Origin: JAICYJ01 sp963737445
GTDB taxonomy: Bacteria; Actinomycetota; Thermoleophilia; Gaiellales; JAICJC01
Length of the DNA: 64,000 nucleotides
Assembly: GCA_963737445.1 (NCBI GenBank)
Contig: CAVTSO010000001.1
Location: 1 to 64,000 of the forward strand
Direction: 5' to 3'
Position numbers and translations under genes: made by a program. This document shows positions 28,784 to 38,274 of this stretch, piece by piece. The notes under the pieces are model-generated. The model searched no databases. It saw nothing but the letters and a program-made list of their open reading frames with translations, and was not told the origin of the DNA. Positions within the stretch are counted from its first letter, which is position 1. Each line of letters opens with the position of its first letter.

Positions 28784-30507
28784 CTTGGTTCGGGGTCTAT
28801 TGGCCCCGGCGGCACCGCGGTGCTGCGCGATACCCGGCCCTCCTCGGCGACGCTGACCGCTCGGTGATTGGCGCTTGCCGCCGGCTCCTGAGCTACGCCG
28901 CCACCGCCGTAACGACCGTAGCCGCCGTAGTAGTCCTCGGTCTCGCGTTCGGCACCGGTCAGCACGAAGCCAAGGCAGGGGGCCTGACATGCGCCCAGAG
29001 CGCGCTGCAGCTCGCCCATGACGTTTCGCTTGAGCCCGGCTGCGACGACCACCACAAGCGCATCGACCTTCGACGACAGCGCGATCGAGTCACTCACCGG
29101 CAGCAGCGGAGCGGAGTCGATCAGCACCACGTCGGCCCGCTCCTCCAGCTCCGACAGCACCGCATCGATCGCCGGTGACTCGAGAAAGTCGGCTGGACGC
29201 GGCGGGATACTGCCGACGGGGACAACGTCGAGCCGGCCGCTGGCCCCCACGATCGGCACGTGGTACAGAGCATCCTCGAGGTGCACGTGGTCGAGCGCGA
29301 TCTCGGTCAACCCGGCCGACCCGCCCAGACCGAAGAATGTGTGCAGCGAGGGCGCCCGCAGATCGAGGTCGACCAGCACCACATGCCGGCCGGCCCGGGC
29401 CATCGCAACCGCCAGGTTGGCGACCGTCGTCGACTTGCCCTCCTGCTCCAGCGCGCTTGTGACCAGGATCTTCTTCGCCGCCTGCCTGATATTCGCGAAG
29501 TCGAGGTTGACGCGCAGCTTCCGGTACGCCTCGCTGTAGTGCTGGTCGTCGTCGTCGATCATCGCCAGCCGGCCCTTCTGGTTCCGATGCGGCGTCGGGA
29601 TCCGGCTCAGCAGCGGCAGGCCCAACACCTCGCCCACCTCCTCGGAACGGCGGACGCGGGTGTCGAGCGCCTCGATGATTCCGACGATCACAAGCGCGAG
29701 GATGAGGCCCAGCCCCAATCCCGCGGCAAGATTGCGCCCGGTGCGGGGCCGCACCTTGGTGGAGTCGTTCGCAGCGCTCACCTGCCGGTTCCCGTCGATC
29801 GCCTGCAAGAGACCGTTGTAGGCCAGGATCTTGTCTGCGGTACCTCGCAGCAGCAATCCCTCCGCCTGAGCCTGGGTCACAAGACCCTGGGCCTGTAGTT
29901 TCGCGAGCTGCCGTTCCTGGGTCTTCCTGGTCTTGATGAGCGTGGCCCGGGCAGCGCCGAGGGCAGTCCTGTCTCTGAGATCGGCGGCGTCTTTGTAGGC
30001 GGAGGCCCAGTCATTGGCAATCTCGCGTGACTTGGGGCCGTTCGAGGCGTCGGACGAGAACGTCAGAACCGCGCTGACGGGGTCTCCTGTCACGCTGTCG
30101 TGGGCCAAGAACTGCTGCACCGTCTCGTTCAGGCCCGCCCTCTTCGTGGTCGCGGCGATCACCCGAGGGTCCTGTGCGAACAGCGTCTCGTTGGCAACCG
30201 TGATCGCGGTCAGCGTGGGCGTCACTACTTGCGGGTTGGTCAGAACTTGGGTGATGGACTGCGCGTTGAGACGGACATCGGCGTTCGCGCGGTAGGCCGG
30301 CGACTGATGCTTCGAATAGGCGTAGGCCGAAACCAGCGCGATCACAACAACAAGCGCGACGATCCACCAGCGACGCCGCAGCACCTGGACGAAATCGCCC
30401 AACGTGGTGAGATTGCTATTGGTCAAGCCACCTGCCTTGTCCGGGGGACCGGCGACGGGCCGCCGATTCGGTCCCTCTGAGATACCTTCGATCCACCGCT
30501 CAGTCAA
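28780..30507 (-). CDS. Wzz plus tyrosine autokinase (BY-kinase), intact
   Basis: 575 residues: Wzz helix 1 (RRRWWIVALVVVIALVSAYA), a coiled periplasmic region (KTRKTQERQLAKLQAQGLV), helix 2 (NLAAGLGLGLILALVIVGII) and then the cytoplasmic kinase. The kinase has Walker A SALEQEGKSTTVANLAVAMA, A' HVVLVDLDLRAP, Walker B DVVLIDSAPLLPVSDS and a tyrosine tail DYYGGYGRYGG. This single-chain arrangement is the actinobacterial or proteobacterial form, unlike the two-protein Firmicutes form. It controls export and chain length. The TTG at 30,505-30,507 overlaps the upstream glycosyltransferase stop; a TTG at 30,426 with AGGTGG upstream is an alternative start nearer the conserved part. Confidence 0.85.
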   Translation of the reverse strand: MTERWIEGISEGPNRRPVAGPPDKAGGLTNSNLTTLGDFVQVLRRRWWIVALVVVIALVSAYAYSKHQSPAYRANADVRLNAQSITQVLTNPQVVTPTLTAITVANETLFAQDPRVIAATTKRAGLNETVQQFLAHDSVTGDPVSAVLTFSSDASNGPKSREIANDWASAYKDAADLRDRTALGAARATLIKTRKTQERQLAKLQAQGLVTQAQAEGLLLRGTADKILAYNGLLQAIDGNRQVSAANDSTKVRPRTGRNLAAGLGLGLILALVIVGIIEALDTRVRRSEEVGEVLGLPLLSRIPTPHRNQKGRLAMIDDDDQHYSEAYRKLRVNLDFANIRQAAKKILVTSALEQEGKSTTVANLAVAMARAGRHVVLVDLDLRAPSLHTFFGLGGSAGLTEIALDHVHLEDALYHVPIVGASGRLDVVPVGSIPPRPADFLESPAIDAVLSELEERADVVLIDSAPLLPVSDSIALSSKVDALVVVVAAGLKRNVMGELQRALGACQAPCLGFVLTGAERETEDYYGGYGRYGGGGVAQEPAASANHRAVSVAEEGRVSRSTAVPPGPIDPEPS

Positions 30508-31682
30508 CCTGCTGCGTCACAACGACCGATCCCGACTCCGCAGCCGCGTGCTGCTGAAGCACGGCATTGTAGACAGATTCCAGTTCAGCGGCCGCACGTG
30601 ACGGGCTGAAACGATCGCTCCACTTTTGGTGCGCCGCAGCGCCCATTCGCTCCGACTCGCCGTCGTCGAGCAGGCGGGAGATGGCTGACAGCCACTCGTC
30701 GCGCCGGCCCGGGCCTGCGAGCATGCCCGTTACCTCCTGCTCGACGATGGTGGGGATGGCGCCGAGGCGGCTGCCGACCACGGGAACGCCGGCGGCGAAT
30801 GCCTCAACCACGGTCCGGGGAGCGCCCTCGTAGCAGATGGACGGCAACACCAGCGCCCGCGCGTCACGGAGCAGGTCCGGCACCTCCTTCTCGGGAACGG
30901 ATCCGACGAAGCGCACGTTGCCGGGTGCACCGCGCTCGAGCCCGGCTCGCTCCGGTCCGTCTCCAACGACCAGCAGGCGAGCCGGCACGTCGGCCCAGAT
31001 CGGCATCAGCGCACCCAGGCCCTTCTCGACGGACAGCCGCCCGAGATACAGGAAGTCGCGGCCCGGTCCGCGGCGCTGCGCGGTGGCGGGAACAAAGTTC
31101 GGCTTGACGTCGATCCGGCCCGGGTCGAACCCGGCCTCGATGTACTTGTCTCGGACGAACTCGCTGACCGCGAGAAACCTCGCCACGCGATCGAATGTCC
31201 GCATGCGCCGATGCAATGAGATCGACGCCGCTAGCGACGCACTGCCGGCAACCGATTCGCGGTAGCAGCGGTGTACCACGCCGCGCCAGGGAGCGCGACC
31301 GAGACAGTCCTCACACGTCTTGCCGTCCCGCAAGAACGTGGCCGGCAGGCACAGCAGCCGATAGTTGTGCAGCGTGAGGACGACCGGCGCCGCGGCCGTC
31401 CGCAGGACTGCCGGCGACAGCAACGGGAACAGGTTATGTATGTGGATCACGTCGGGACGGTGCGACCGGACTAGAGTGCGCGAGCTCGCGCAGCGCGGAT
31501 GGCGACCACACGGCGCGCGCACCCAGAAGCGCCTGCCGGGCACGACCCTCCGGCGGCATGGGCGACCAGTCAGTCACATCGTGCCCGTGTTCGCGCAGCA
31601 GCTCGACCTCGTCCTTGACCACGCGGTTCTCGCCGGACGAGGAGCCGGTCGCGTACCGGGAGTGGAGCACGAGGATCCGCAC
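30500..31682 (-). pseudogene. GT4 glycosyltransferase, one frameshift
   Basis: GTG 31,680-31,682 starts MRILVLHSRYATGSSSGENR. One shift near 31,473 leads to RPDVIHIHNLFPLLSPAVL and an otherwise unbroken GT-B protein with DFLYLGRLSVEKGLGAL, APGNVRFVGSVPEKEVPDLL and ICYEGAPRTVVEAFAAGVPV, the E-x7-E donor-binding motif of family 4. CEDCLGRAPWRGVVHRCYRE is a cysteine-bearing insert common in polysaccharide GT4 enzymes. Joined length is about 393 residues. It starts four bases after ligase C and its stop overlaps the kinase start, so it is the third gene of a four-gene operon. Confidence 0.8.
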
Positions 31683-31686
31683 GAGC

Positions 31687-33125
31687 TCAGCGCGTTAGCA
31701 GGACGGCGTCGCGCCGTCGCTCCGCCGTCGCGGGTACGGCGGGGACGTCCTCGGTCTCGGCCGCCGACATGCCGGCGGCGAGCCCGACGAGAATCCCCAG
31801 CGGCGCCATCTTGACGACCTCGATCAGAGGGTTGTCGACAAGCATGGTCAGTCCTATGCCCGAGAGCGCCAGGAACGCGGCGCAGCAAACCTGGGCCGTA
31901 GGGGTATCCATCGTCAGTCGTTCGCGCCATCGCTTCCACATCAGCCGGATCAGCATATATAGGTCAACATCCAGATCGCAAGGCCGATCACACCGAAGTC
32001 GACGAGGATACGGAGATAGTCGTTATGCGGGTGACCGACGATGGCGCCACCCAGGTTCGGCGGCAAGGTCGCAGTCATGCGATCAGCTGAGCCGGCTCCC
32101 CAGCCGATAATCGGCTTCTGCTGAAACCATCCCCAGTTCTCCGGACCAAACCCGGTCACGGCCCATCACATTCAGTGTCACGCCGCCGATGTTGGTGACA
32201 TCGCCCGCGAAGACGCGATCACGCAAGGGGCGCGTAGAAGAGCACAGCCGAGACGCCGACTGCGAGCACCACTCCTATCACGAGCCCAGTGCGGGCGAGC
32301 GTGCGGAAGTCCCGGATCGAGCCCAGATACCCCAACGCAATGCAGGCAAACTGCGCCGCGAGTGCAGACCTGGAAAGGACAAGGTGGTCACCAGCAGCGT
32401 GGCAGCAACGAACCACTTAGCCGAACGCTCGCCGCGCAGGTGCGCAGCCGTGAACCAGGCCACAAGGATCACTCCGAACAGCGCGAAAGGACGCGGCGAA
32501 ATGATCAGGCGGGTGCCGTGGGGTTCCCCTGGCCCTCGATCAACACGCTCAGGGATACAAGCTAAGCCCGACTACCGCGGCGATCCGAAACGCGATCGAC
32601 ACCGCCCGGAAGCTCTGCCTGCGGACGCCAGCGGCCCATGGACGCGCCGATCACTATCATTCCCAGGAAGGCGGCGTAGACGGCGACGTTCTGGATGCCC
32701 TCCTGGCTTACACCGCCCCACGTGAAGGAGGCCACGCACCAGGCTACGAACAGCGCCAGCGGCCAGAACCGGGCTCGGTCGGGGACGCCGGCCGCGGCGT
32801 AGCCGTTGAGGCAGACCAGCACCATGATCGCGATCAGCGCCAGCGTCTCTACGCCCTGGCCGGTGGTCGGGCCGAGGTGCAACCGCTGCGGCACGTCGTT
32901 CAGCGCCGCGATCAGCACCACGGCGAACACCAGGACGAGCCCGGCCGGTTGGCGGGCACTGACCGCGAGCAACCCGGCGATCACGAGCAGAGCGGCGAAG
33001 CCGTACGTCGCCGTGGCCGACGTGGCGACCAGCGGCCCGACCAGCGCCGCGGCCAGGCATCCCATGAGAATCACAAGGACGCCGGCGCGGCTCAGTGCGT
33101 ACGGGCGCGAGGGCCGGGCAATCAT
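31687..33125 (-). pseudogene. O-antigen ligase/polymerase-type membrane protein C, frameshifted
   Basis: ATG 33,123-33,125 overlaps the WecG stop by ATGA. The first 185 residues are intact with several helices (AGVLVILMGCLAAALVGPLV, QPAGLVLVFAVVLIAALND). Later pieces in other frames give ACIALGYLGSIRDFRTLART, then PENWGWFQQKPIIGWGAGSA and IVGHPHNDYLRILVDFGVIG, the Wzy_C histidine loop, then a last pair of helices. About four shifts lie between 32,565 and 31,950. Joined length is about 480. It probably polymerises or ligates the glycan built by the adjacent glycosyltransferases. Confidence 0.7.
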
Positions 33126-33931
33126 CGACGACGAGAGCGCGTGGCTCCCCGGACTCTCAGGGCTTGTCTCGACCAGTGACGCATCAGCTGAGGTGTGGCG
33201 CGGACGACGAACTCGCTGTTGGTCGAAGCGTACCGCCATCCGAGCCGGCGGGGCTCACTGGATACGCGGTGCAGCCATTCCAGGCCGCGGCGGCGCATCC
33301 ACATCGGCGCCCGCGGCTTCGTCCCCGCCAGGAAATCGAATGCGGCTCCGACGCCCAGCGCCATGCACGGCGTCAGCTGGGACGCGTTCCGCCACATCCA
33401 CTCGTCCTGTTTGGGCAGGCCAAGCCCGACCCAGACGATGTGGGCGCCGCTCGACCGGATCCGATCGGTGATGTCGCGCTCCTCGTCGTCGTTCAGCGGG
33501 CGGAACGGCGGCGACATGGTGCCGACGATCCTCGCCTGGGGGTACCAGTCGTGCAGGTTCGCGCCGAGCCGCTCCAGCACCTCAGGCGTCGAGCCGAACA
33601 TGAAGTGGCGCAGTCCATGTGCCTGCCCGGCGTCGATCACGCTCGGCATCAGGTCGGGCCCGGCAACCCGCCGTGCCGTCTTCGCACCCAGCCGGCGCAT
33701 CATCCACGCCACCGGCTCACCGTCGGCCAGGTTCGCCCAGGCATCATCGAGGGCGCTCTTCAGCTGCGGCCGGTGCTGAGCGGTTACGACACCGTGCACG
33801 CCTGCCAACGAGGCATAGCCTCCCTGACCGCTCAGCGCGCGCTCGACCACGGCCGCGGTCGCCGCGGCCATGTCGGCCACCACGTACTCCACTCCGAGCA
33901 CCGTGCACCTGTGGTTGGCATCCGCGCCCAT
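33122..33931 (-). CDS. WecG/TagA/CpsF-family glycosyltransferase
   Basis: An intact 269-residue protein from ATG 33,929-33,931 (MGADANHRCTVLGVEYVVAD). It contains LADGEPVAWMMRRLG, AGPDLMPSVIDAG, HIVWVGLGLPKQDEWMWRN and GVGAAFDFLAGTKPRAP, the conserved blocks of GT26 enzymes. These add ManNAc or ManNAcA (or a similar sugar) to an undecaprenyl-linked acceptor early in glycan assembly. Upstream in-frame codons have no conservation. It heads the operon WecG, ligase C, GT4, BY-kinase, all with 4-base overlaps or very short gaps. Confidence 0.85.
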   Translation of the reverse strand: MGADANHRCTVLGVEYVVADMAAATAAVVERALSGQGGYASLAGVHGVVTAQHRPQLKSALDDAWANLADGEPVAWMMRRLGAKTARRVAGPDLMPSVIDAGQAHGLRHFMFGSTPEVLERLGANLHDWYPQARIVGTMSPPFRPLNDDEERDITDRIRSSGAHIVWVGLGLPKQDEWMWRNASQLTPCMALGVGAAFDFLAGTKPRAPMWMRRRGLEWLHRVSSEPRRLGWRYASTNSEFVVRATPQLMRHWSRQALRVRGATRSRRR

Positions 33932-34196
33932 AGTCAATGCCCGGGTCTTCAGCAGGGCGCCGCACCGCCTCGACTCGACGCGGCGAATGCCGAACGGCAC
34001 GACGACGGGTCGGCCACGCCCTGCCTGCCTCGCATCGCCACAATCCTCTCCTCGCTTACGCCTCTGCGGCGCAATCGGGCACGCCGCCCCAAACCAGAGC
34101 GGCGCCAAAGAAGCACGACGCCCCGAGCATCTGCTTAGCCGCGGTGAGCCTTCTGTCGCGGTAGCACCTGGATAATCCAGCAGGGTCCGGTTTCTG

Positions 34197-35132
34197 TCAA
34201 CTACGTAATCTGTATCCGTACGCGGTCAACAGGGGCCAGGTGAGGCCCTCCACCATCCGGCGGTCGCGTACGGTCATGGCGGACTTCCACTCCTCATCCG
34301 GTCGCAGCCGAACCTGATTCCCGGAGAAGCGAGCCGGATTTCCCGCCACCGTGTGCTGGACGCCCACCTCTATCACCGGCGCGGCCAGCAGCGCCGCCTG
34401 CGCAGCAGTCAGGCCGAGCGTCGAGCGAACCCGTGCCAGCTCTTGCGGCGCCGCACGCACCAACGCCTCGTACCGGAGGCGAGTGCTGGCGACGCCGGCC
34501 ATGCGCGCCGCCTCGATGGCGAGGTTGCTGCGGGCCCAGTCGATTGCCGCGCGCGCCGGGCCGTAGGTGGCCATGTACGCCTCACCCTCGACGACTTCGG
34601 GCATCGGCCGCCGCCGCGACCAGGAATGTGCCACGGCCCGGCTGTCACGGATCAGGTGGAGCACGACCGGGTCGATTCCCGGCACGCGCTGCAGGATCAC
34701 GGCGAACGTCGGGCTCTTGGACGAGTCGACCACCGTCGTGGCGTGCGCCACCTCCTCCACCGCCCGGTAGACGCGTCCCGCGTTGACCGCGTACTCGTCG
34801 ACCGTCCGGCGCACCCCTGGTGCCACCGGCATCGTGGCAAGCCTGGGCAGCTGTCGGAAGCGGTCAACCCGACGCTGCAGGTCGAGCATGCGCTCGTGCG
34901 GCGCGTGCTCCCAGCCGCCGAACGCGCGGTCGCCGACATCGCTCCAGAACGGACAGTCCCAGAAGGGCTCACCGCAGCCGCAACGCTGGTTGAGCTGGAT
35001 CCCGCGCCGCCACATGTGGCGAAGCTCACCGATCGACACGCAGCCGGGGAGCGCTCCGAGCAGCATCGCGAGCAACGTGCTGCCGCTGCGTCCCGCACCG
35101 GCGATGTATGCCACCCTCGTCGCCGGCGTCAT
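34197..35132 (-). CDS. PAPS-dependent sulfotransferase 4
   Basis: An intact 311-residue protein from ATG 35,130-35,132, overlapping the upstream stop by ATGA. VAYIAGAGRSGSTLLAMLLG is the phosphosulfate loop and IDPVVLHLIRDSRAVAHSW the 3'-phosphate site; TTVVDSSKSPTF and STRLRYEALVRAAPQELARV are further family blocks. The short insert CGCGEPFWDCPFWSDVG with four cysteines near residue 55 is seen in actinobacterial and cyanobacterial members. It probably sulfates a sugar residue of the polysaccharide. It is the last gene of the deacetylase, sulfotransferase, sulfotransferase operon. Confidence 0.85.
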   Translation of the reverse strand: MTPATRVAYIAGAGRSGSTLLAMLLGALPGCVSIGELRHMWRRGIQLNQRCGCGEPFWDCPFWSDVGDRAFGGWEHAPHERMLDLQRRVDRFRQLPRLATMPVAPGVRRTVDEYAVNAGRVYRAVEEVAHATTVVDSSKSPTFAVILQRVPGIDPVVLHLIRDSRAVAHSWSRRRPMPEVVEGEAYMATYGPARAAIDWARSNLAIEAARMAGVASTRLRYEALVRAAPQELARVRSTLGLTAAQAALLAAPVIEVGVQHTVAGNPARFSGNQVRLRPDEEWKSAMTVRDRRMVEGLTWPLLTAYGYRLRS

Positions 35133-35989
35133 GGCTGTTCCCGACCGGTCGGGCCGCGATCGAGCGACTCGACGTCACGGAGGCTGTACCCGAACCCGCG
35201 GACGGCCGTCTCGAACCGCGCCACCGCCACCGATCTGTCGAGCACCCGCACGGGGTTGCGATTTCTTCGCCAGGCGGCGAAGTAGTGGCCGTTGATGTCG
35301 GCGCGGACATCCTCACCGGCGGGGTGTGGGGCGAGACCGACCTTCGAGAAGATGTCCGCCAATACGCCGTCGGGGTCGCGCACGAAGTCCTCGTAGCGGA
35401 CGATGGTCACCCGCTCAACCTGCCGGCTGTCGCTGCGCATCGTCTCGTGGCACGCCACCCAGTGATGGATCAGCGCCGTCCAGGTCGACCGGCCGACGGC
35501 GTTGCCCAGGTCTCGCGTAAGCGCCCACTTCTGAGTCGCGCAGGCGACGGCAGCCGGATGGCGCAGCACCATCACGAACGCGCAATCGGGAAACAGCGCT
35601 TGCAGGAAACGCATCCGGATCAGATTCGGCGGCGACTTCTCGATCGCCACCCGCGCGGCCGGATCCCAGTGCGGCGACCATTCGCGCAACAGCTGTTGCC
35701 CGCTCTCGGCGGTCGCGAGCGGCGACGACTCGGTCAGGTGCGCATCTGGATCGAACCCGAACCGCCCTGGGCCGCCATGCGCATAGGCCGGCGGGTACAC
35801 CGTCTGCAGGTGCTGCCCCTCGTCCTCGGGGACCCCGGTGCCGGAGAATCCGCTCACCTCGGGGTGGCGCGTCAGGCAGCGGTGCACCAGCGAGGTGCCG
35901 CTGCGGTGCAATCCACCGACGAACAACAGGCGACGTTCGCCGGGGGATGCCGAGCCCCGGTCGGCGGGGTCAGTCTGCCGTTGGTTCAT
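35129..35989 (-). CDS. PAPS-dependent sulfotransferase 5
   Basis: An intact 286-residue protein. RRLLFVGGLHRSGTSLVHRC is the phosphosulfate loop and CAFVMVLRHPAAVACATQKW the 3'-phosphate motif; RVTIVRYEDFVRDPDGVLAD is the next conserved block. I chose ATG 35,987-35,989 (MNQRQTDPADR), which overlaps the deacetylase 3' end by 20 bases; a start six codons earlier is open. The family includes enzymes that sulfate carbohydrate hydroxyls. Together with its neighbour it gives tandem, dissimilar sulfotransferases in one operon, consistent with two positions being modified. Confidence 0.85.
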   Translation of the reverse strand: MNQRQTDPADRGSASPGERRLLFVGGLHRSGTSLVHRCLTRHPEVSGFSGTGVPEDEGQHLQTVYPPAYAHGGPGRFGFDPDAHLTESSPLATAESGQQLLREWSPHWDPAARVAIEKSPPNLIRMRFLQALFPDCAFVMVLRHPAAVACATQKWALTRDLGNAVGRSTWTALIHHWVACHETMRSDSRQVERVTIVRYEDFVRDPDGVLADIFSKVGLAPHPAGEDVRADINGHYFAAWRRNRNPVRVLDRSVAVARFETAVRGFGYSLRDVESLDRGPTGREQP

Positions 35990-36764
35990 CAGACGGCATC
36001 CAAGCACGGGCCCCGCGTAGCCGACTCACCAGCCTTGCCGGACGTGCACGCCGCACGGCCAGCCCGGGCGCCGAAAGCTTCAGCCGCAAGCGCAGCCCGC
36101 GATCGCGACTGCCCAACTCGACGCGAGGGCGACGCAGCGCTTCGTCGGCCACAACCACGCCGGTCAGCATGACGGCCGCCCGGTAGCCGGCGCGCTCGGC
36201 CGCCACCGCCACCCGCCGGTCGGCCTGACCGTACGGATAGGCGATCGACTCGCACGATCCGAGGCGCTCGGCGATACGCATGCGCGAGCCGGTGAGCTCC
36301 TCCGCAAGCGTGCGATCGTCCACGATCGTCAGCAGCCCGTGTGTGACGGTGTGAGAGCCGACCTCCCACCCCTGATCCTTCAGCGCCGCCAACTCGTCCC
36401 AGCCCATCGGACTCAGCCGTGCCGGATCCTCATGGTCGACGCCGTACCAGTCGAACGGCCGCTGAGACTCCACGTACCCGGTGACGGCGAACACCGTTCC
36501 GGGGAACCCGAAGCGGGCGAGAATCGGCGCCGCCAGGGCCGTACTTCGGTAGCCGTCGTCGAACGTGAACACCACAGATCTGGCAGGAAGCCTGCCCCGC
36601 TGTCTCCCGCGCTCGGCCTCCGTCACCGTCAGTCCCACGAACCCGCGCGCTGCCAGGTACGCCGCCTGCAGCTCGAGCGACCGAGCGGTGACGGCGAGCG
36701 GGGACGCCCACGCCGAGTCGACGGCGTGGTAGGCGAGGATCAGGGGCCGGCGGTGATGAGCCAC
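35970..36764 (-). CDS. polysaccharide deacetylase (NodB/CE4 family)
   Basis: An intact 264-residue protein. RPLILAYHAVDSAW opens the domain, SVVFTFDDGYRSTALAAPIL holds the metal-binding TFDDG of CE4 motif 1, VGSHTVTHGLLTIV is the HxxxH motif 2 and SIAYPYGQADRRV is motif 3. All catalytic residues I can name are present. These enzymes remove N-acetyl or O-acetyl groups from glycans. GTG 36,764 is chosen because the conserved domain begins five residues later; a longer start would run into the divergent flippase gene. It lacks a signal peptide, so it may act in the cytoplasm on lipid-linked intermediates. It heads an operon with two sulfotransferases. Confidence 0.8.
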   Translation of the reverse strand: MAHHRRPLILAYHAVDSAWASPLAVTARSLELQAAYLAARGFVGLTVTEAERGRQRGRLPARSVVFTFDDGYRSTALAAPILARFGFPGTVFAVTGYVESQRPFDWYGVDHEDPARLSPMGWDELAALKDQGWEVGSHTVTHGLLTIVDDRTLAEELTGSRMRIAERLGSCESIAYPYGQADRRVAVAAERAGYRAAVMLTGVVVADEALRRPRVELGSRDRGLRLRLKLSAPGLAVRRARPARLVSRLRGARAWMPSDEPTAD

Positions 36765-36864
36765 CGGCCCATTATGCGGACGCTGGTTCGATGGGACAAC
36801 CGGAACCCCGTCGCGGACTGACACGAACGTGCGGTGGCCGCCAACCCCACGTACCATCAGGGTT
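36765..36864. promoter_or_regulatory. divergent promoter region, deacetylase operon / flippase 2
   Basis: About 100 bases separate two opposite start codons. The stretch must hold promoters for both. The sequence CCATTATGCGG near the deacetylase start gives a possible -10 on the minus strand (CATAAT). No clear -35 is seen. Confidence 0.35.
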
Positions 36865-38184
36865 GTGACCGCCGAAGCCCGCAACCGTCCCGCCGGCGCC
36901 GGCGGCCGCGTGCGGCGTCTGGGCTGGGGATTGGGCGACCAGGCCCTCTCCAGTGTCACCAACTTCGCGCTCGCAATCCTGGTGGCGCGCACCGTCAGCA
37001 CCTCGGATCTCGGCGCCTTCGGCCTCGCGTTCACGACCTACACCTTTGTGCTCGGCGCCACTCGCGCGTTCTGCTCGGAGCCGATGTCGGTCCGTTACAG
37101 CGCGCGTGAGCGCGACGCATGGGAGCGCGGCACCCGCCGATCGACCGGAGCGGCACTGGTGCTCGGCTCGCTCGCCGGCGGGCTGTGTGCAGCCGTATCG
37201 CTGCTGTTCTCCGGAACCCTGGGCGAGTGCCTGCTCGCACTGGCCGTTTGCATGCCCGGCCTGATCGTCCAGGACACCTGGCGGACGGCCTTCTTCAGCC
37301 ACATGCGCGGCTCCGCGGCGTTCCTGAACGATCTGATCTGGGCGATCGCACAGCTCATCTTCATCCTCGCCATGTTGCACGGCGGCCACAAGTCGGCGGC
37401 GGCGTTCCTGCTCGCCTGGGGAGCTGCTGCCAGCGTCGCCGCTGCCGCCGGCACCCTCCAGTCGGGCGTGGCGCCGCGGCCGTTCAGCACGGGCCGCTGG
37501 TTCCGGCGTCAGCGCGACATCGCGCCCCGCTACCTGATCGAGTTCCTTGCCCGCAACGCTGCCAACGCGGGCTCGATGTACTTCGCTGCCCTGTTCGGCG
37601 GGTTATCAGCGGCAGGAGCGCTGCGCGGCGCGCAGGTCCTGCTCGGCCCGCTCAACATCCTCAACATGGGGCTGACGGCGCCGTCGATCACCGAGGCGGT
37701 GCGGATCTCGAGACGGTCGCCGCGGCGGATGCTGAAGATGGTCGTCCTGCTTGGGGCCGGGCTGGCCGTGGCATCGCTGGTCTGGGGCGTCGGCATGTAC
37801 CTGTTGCCCGAATCGGCGGGGCGGGCATTGTTGAAGCGGACGTGGCCGGCGGCCCACGCCGTGATCCTCCCCCTCGCACTTGCCTGGGCGGCGTCAGGCG
37901 TCCTCACCGGGGCCACCGTCGGCCTTCGCGCACTGGCCGCTGCCAAGCGAAGCCTCCGCGCGCGCCTGATCACCGGGGCGCTGTCGCTCGCCGGTACTGC
38001 GGCCGGGGCCTACCTCGCCGATGCCAGGGGCGCGGCCCTGGGGCTGGCCCTGGGGCTGTGGGCCGGCAGCATCCTCTGGTGGCGCGGCCTCGAGGCCGAA
38101 GTGGCGGAGGCGGAGCGGCGACTGGCCGCCCCCGCCCAGAGCGAACGTCTGCGTACGCGCTCGGATTCTGTCGCGCCGACCTGA
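36865..38184 (+). CDS. Wzx-type polysaccharide flippase 2
   Basis: An intact 439-residue membrane protein. RVRRLGWGLGDQALSSVTNF and ILVARTVSTSDLGAFGLAFT are the typical first two segments of Wzx-like exporters, followed by about 12 helices. It resembles the flippase at 10.2-11.5 kb in order of motifs (LIVQDTWRTAFF here, LLTLQDSTRYVFF there). The GTG 36,865 has CAGGG upstream, while earlier start codons overlap the divergent promoter. It should move lipid-linked repeat units outward for the ligases. A small membrane-anchored gene follows 90 bases downstream. Confidence 0.8.
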   Translation: MTAEARNRPAGAGGRVRRLGWGLGDQALSSVTNFALAILVARTVSTSDLGAFGLAFTTYTFVLGATRAFCSEPMSVRYSARERDAWERGTRRSTGAALVLGSLAGGLCAAVSLLFSGTLGECLLALAVCMPGLIVQDTWRTAFFSHMRGSAAFLNDLIWAIAQLIFILAMLHGGHKSAAAFLLAWGAAASVAAAAGTLQSGVAPRPFSTGRWFRRQRDIAPRYLIEFLARNAANAGSMYFAALFGGLSAAGALRGAQVLLGPLNILNMGLTAPSITEAVRISRRSPRRMLKMVVLLGAGLAVASLVWGVGMYLLPESAGRALLKRTWPAAHAVILPLALAWAASGVLTGATVGLRALAAAKRSLRARLITGALSLAGTAAGAYLADARGAALGLALGLWAGSILWWRGLEAEVAEAERRLAAPAQSERLRTRSDSVAPT

Positions 38185-38274
38185 GCCACCACCGAATCCG
38201 CACAGATTCCGAACGATCTTCTTGCCGGCCGAGGAGTATCATGCGCACAACTGGAACCGTGCGAAGGGGGCTCT

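Noticed and set aside
33932..34108. N-terminal extension of the WecG-type protein
   Set aside because: Fifty-nine extra residues without conservation; the family begins at the ATG at 33,931.
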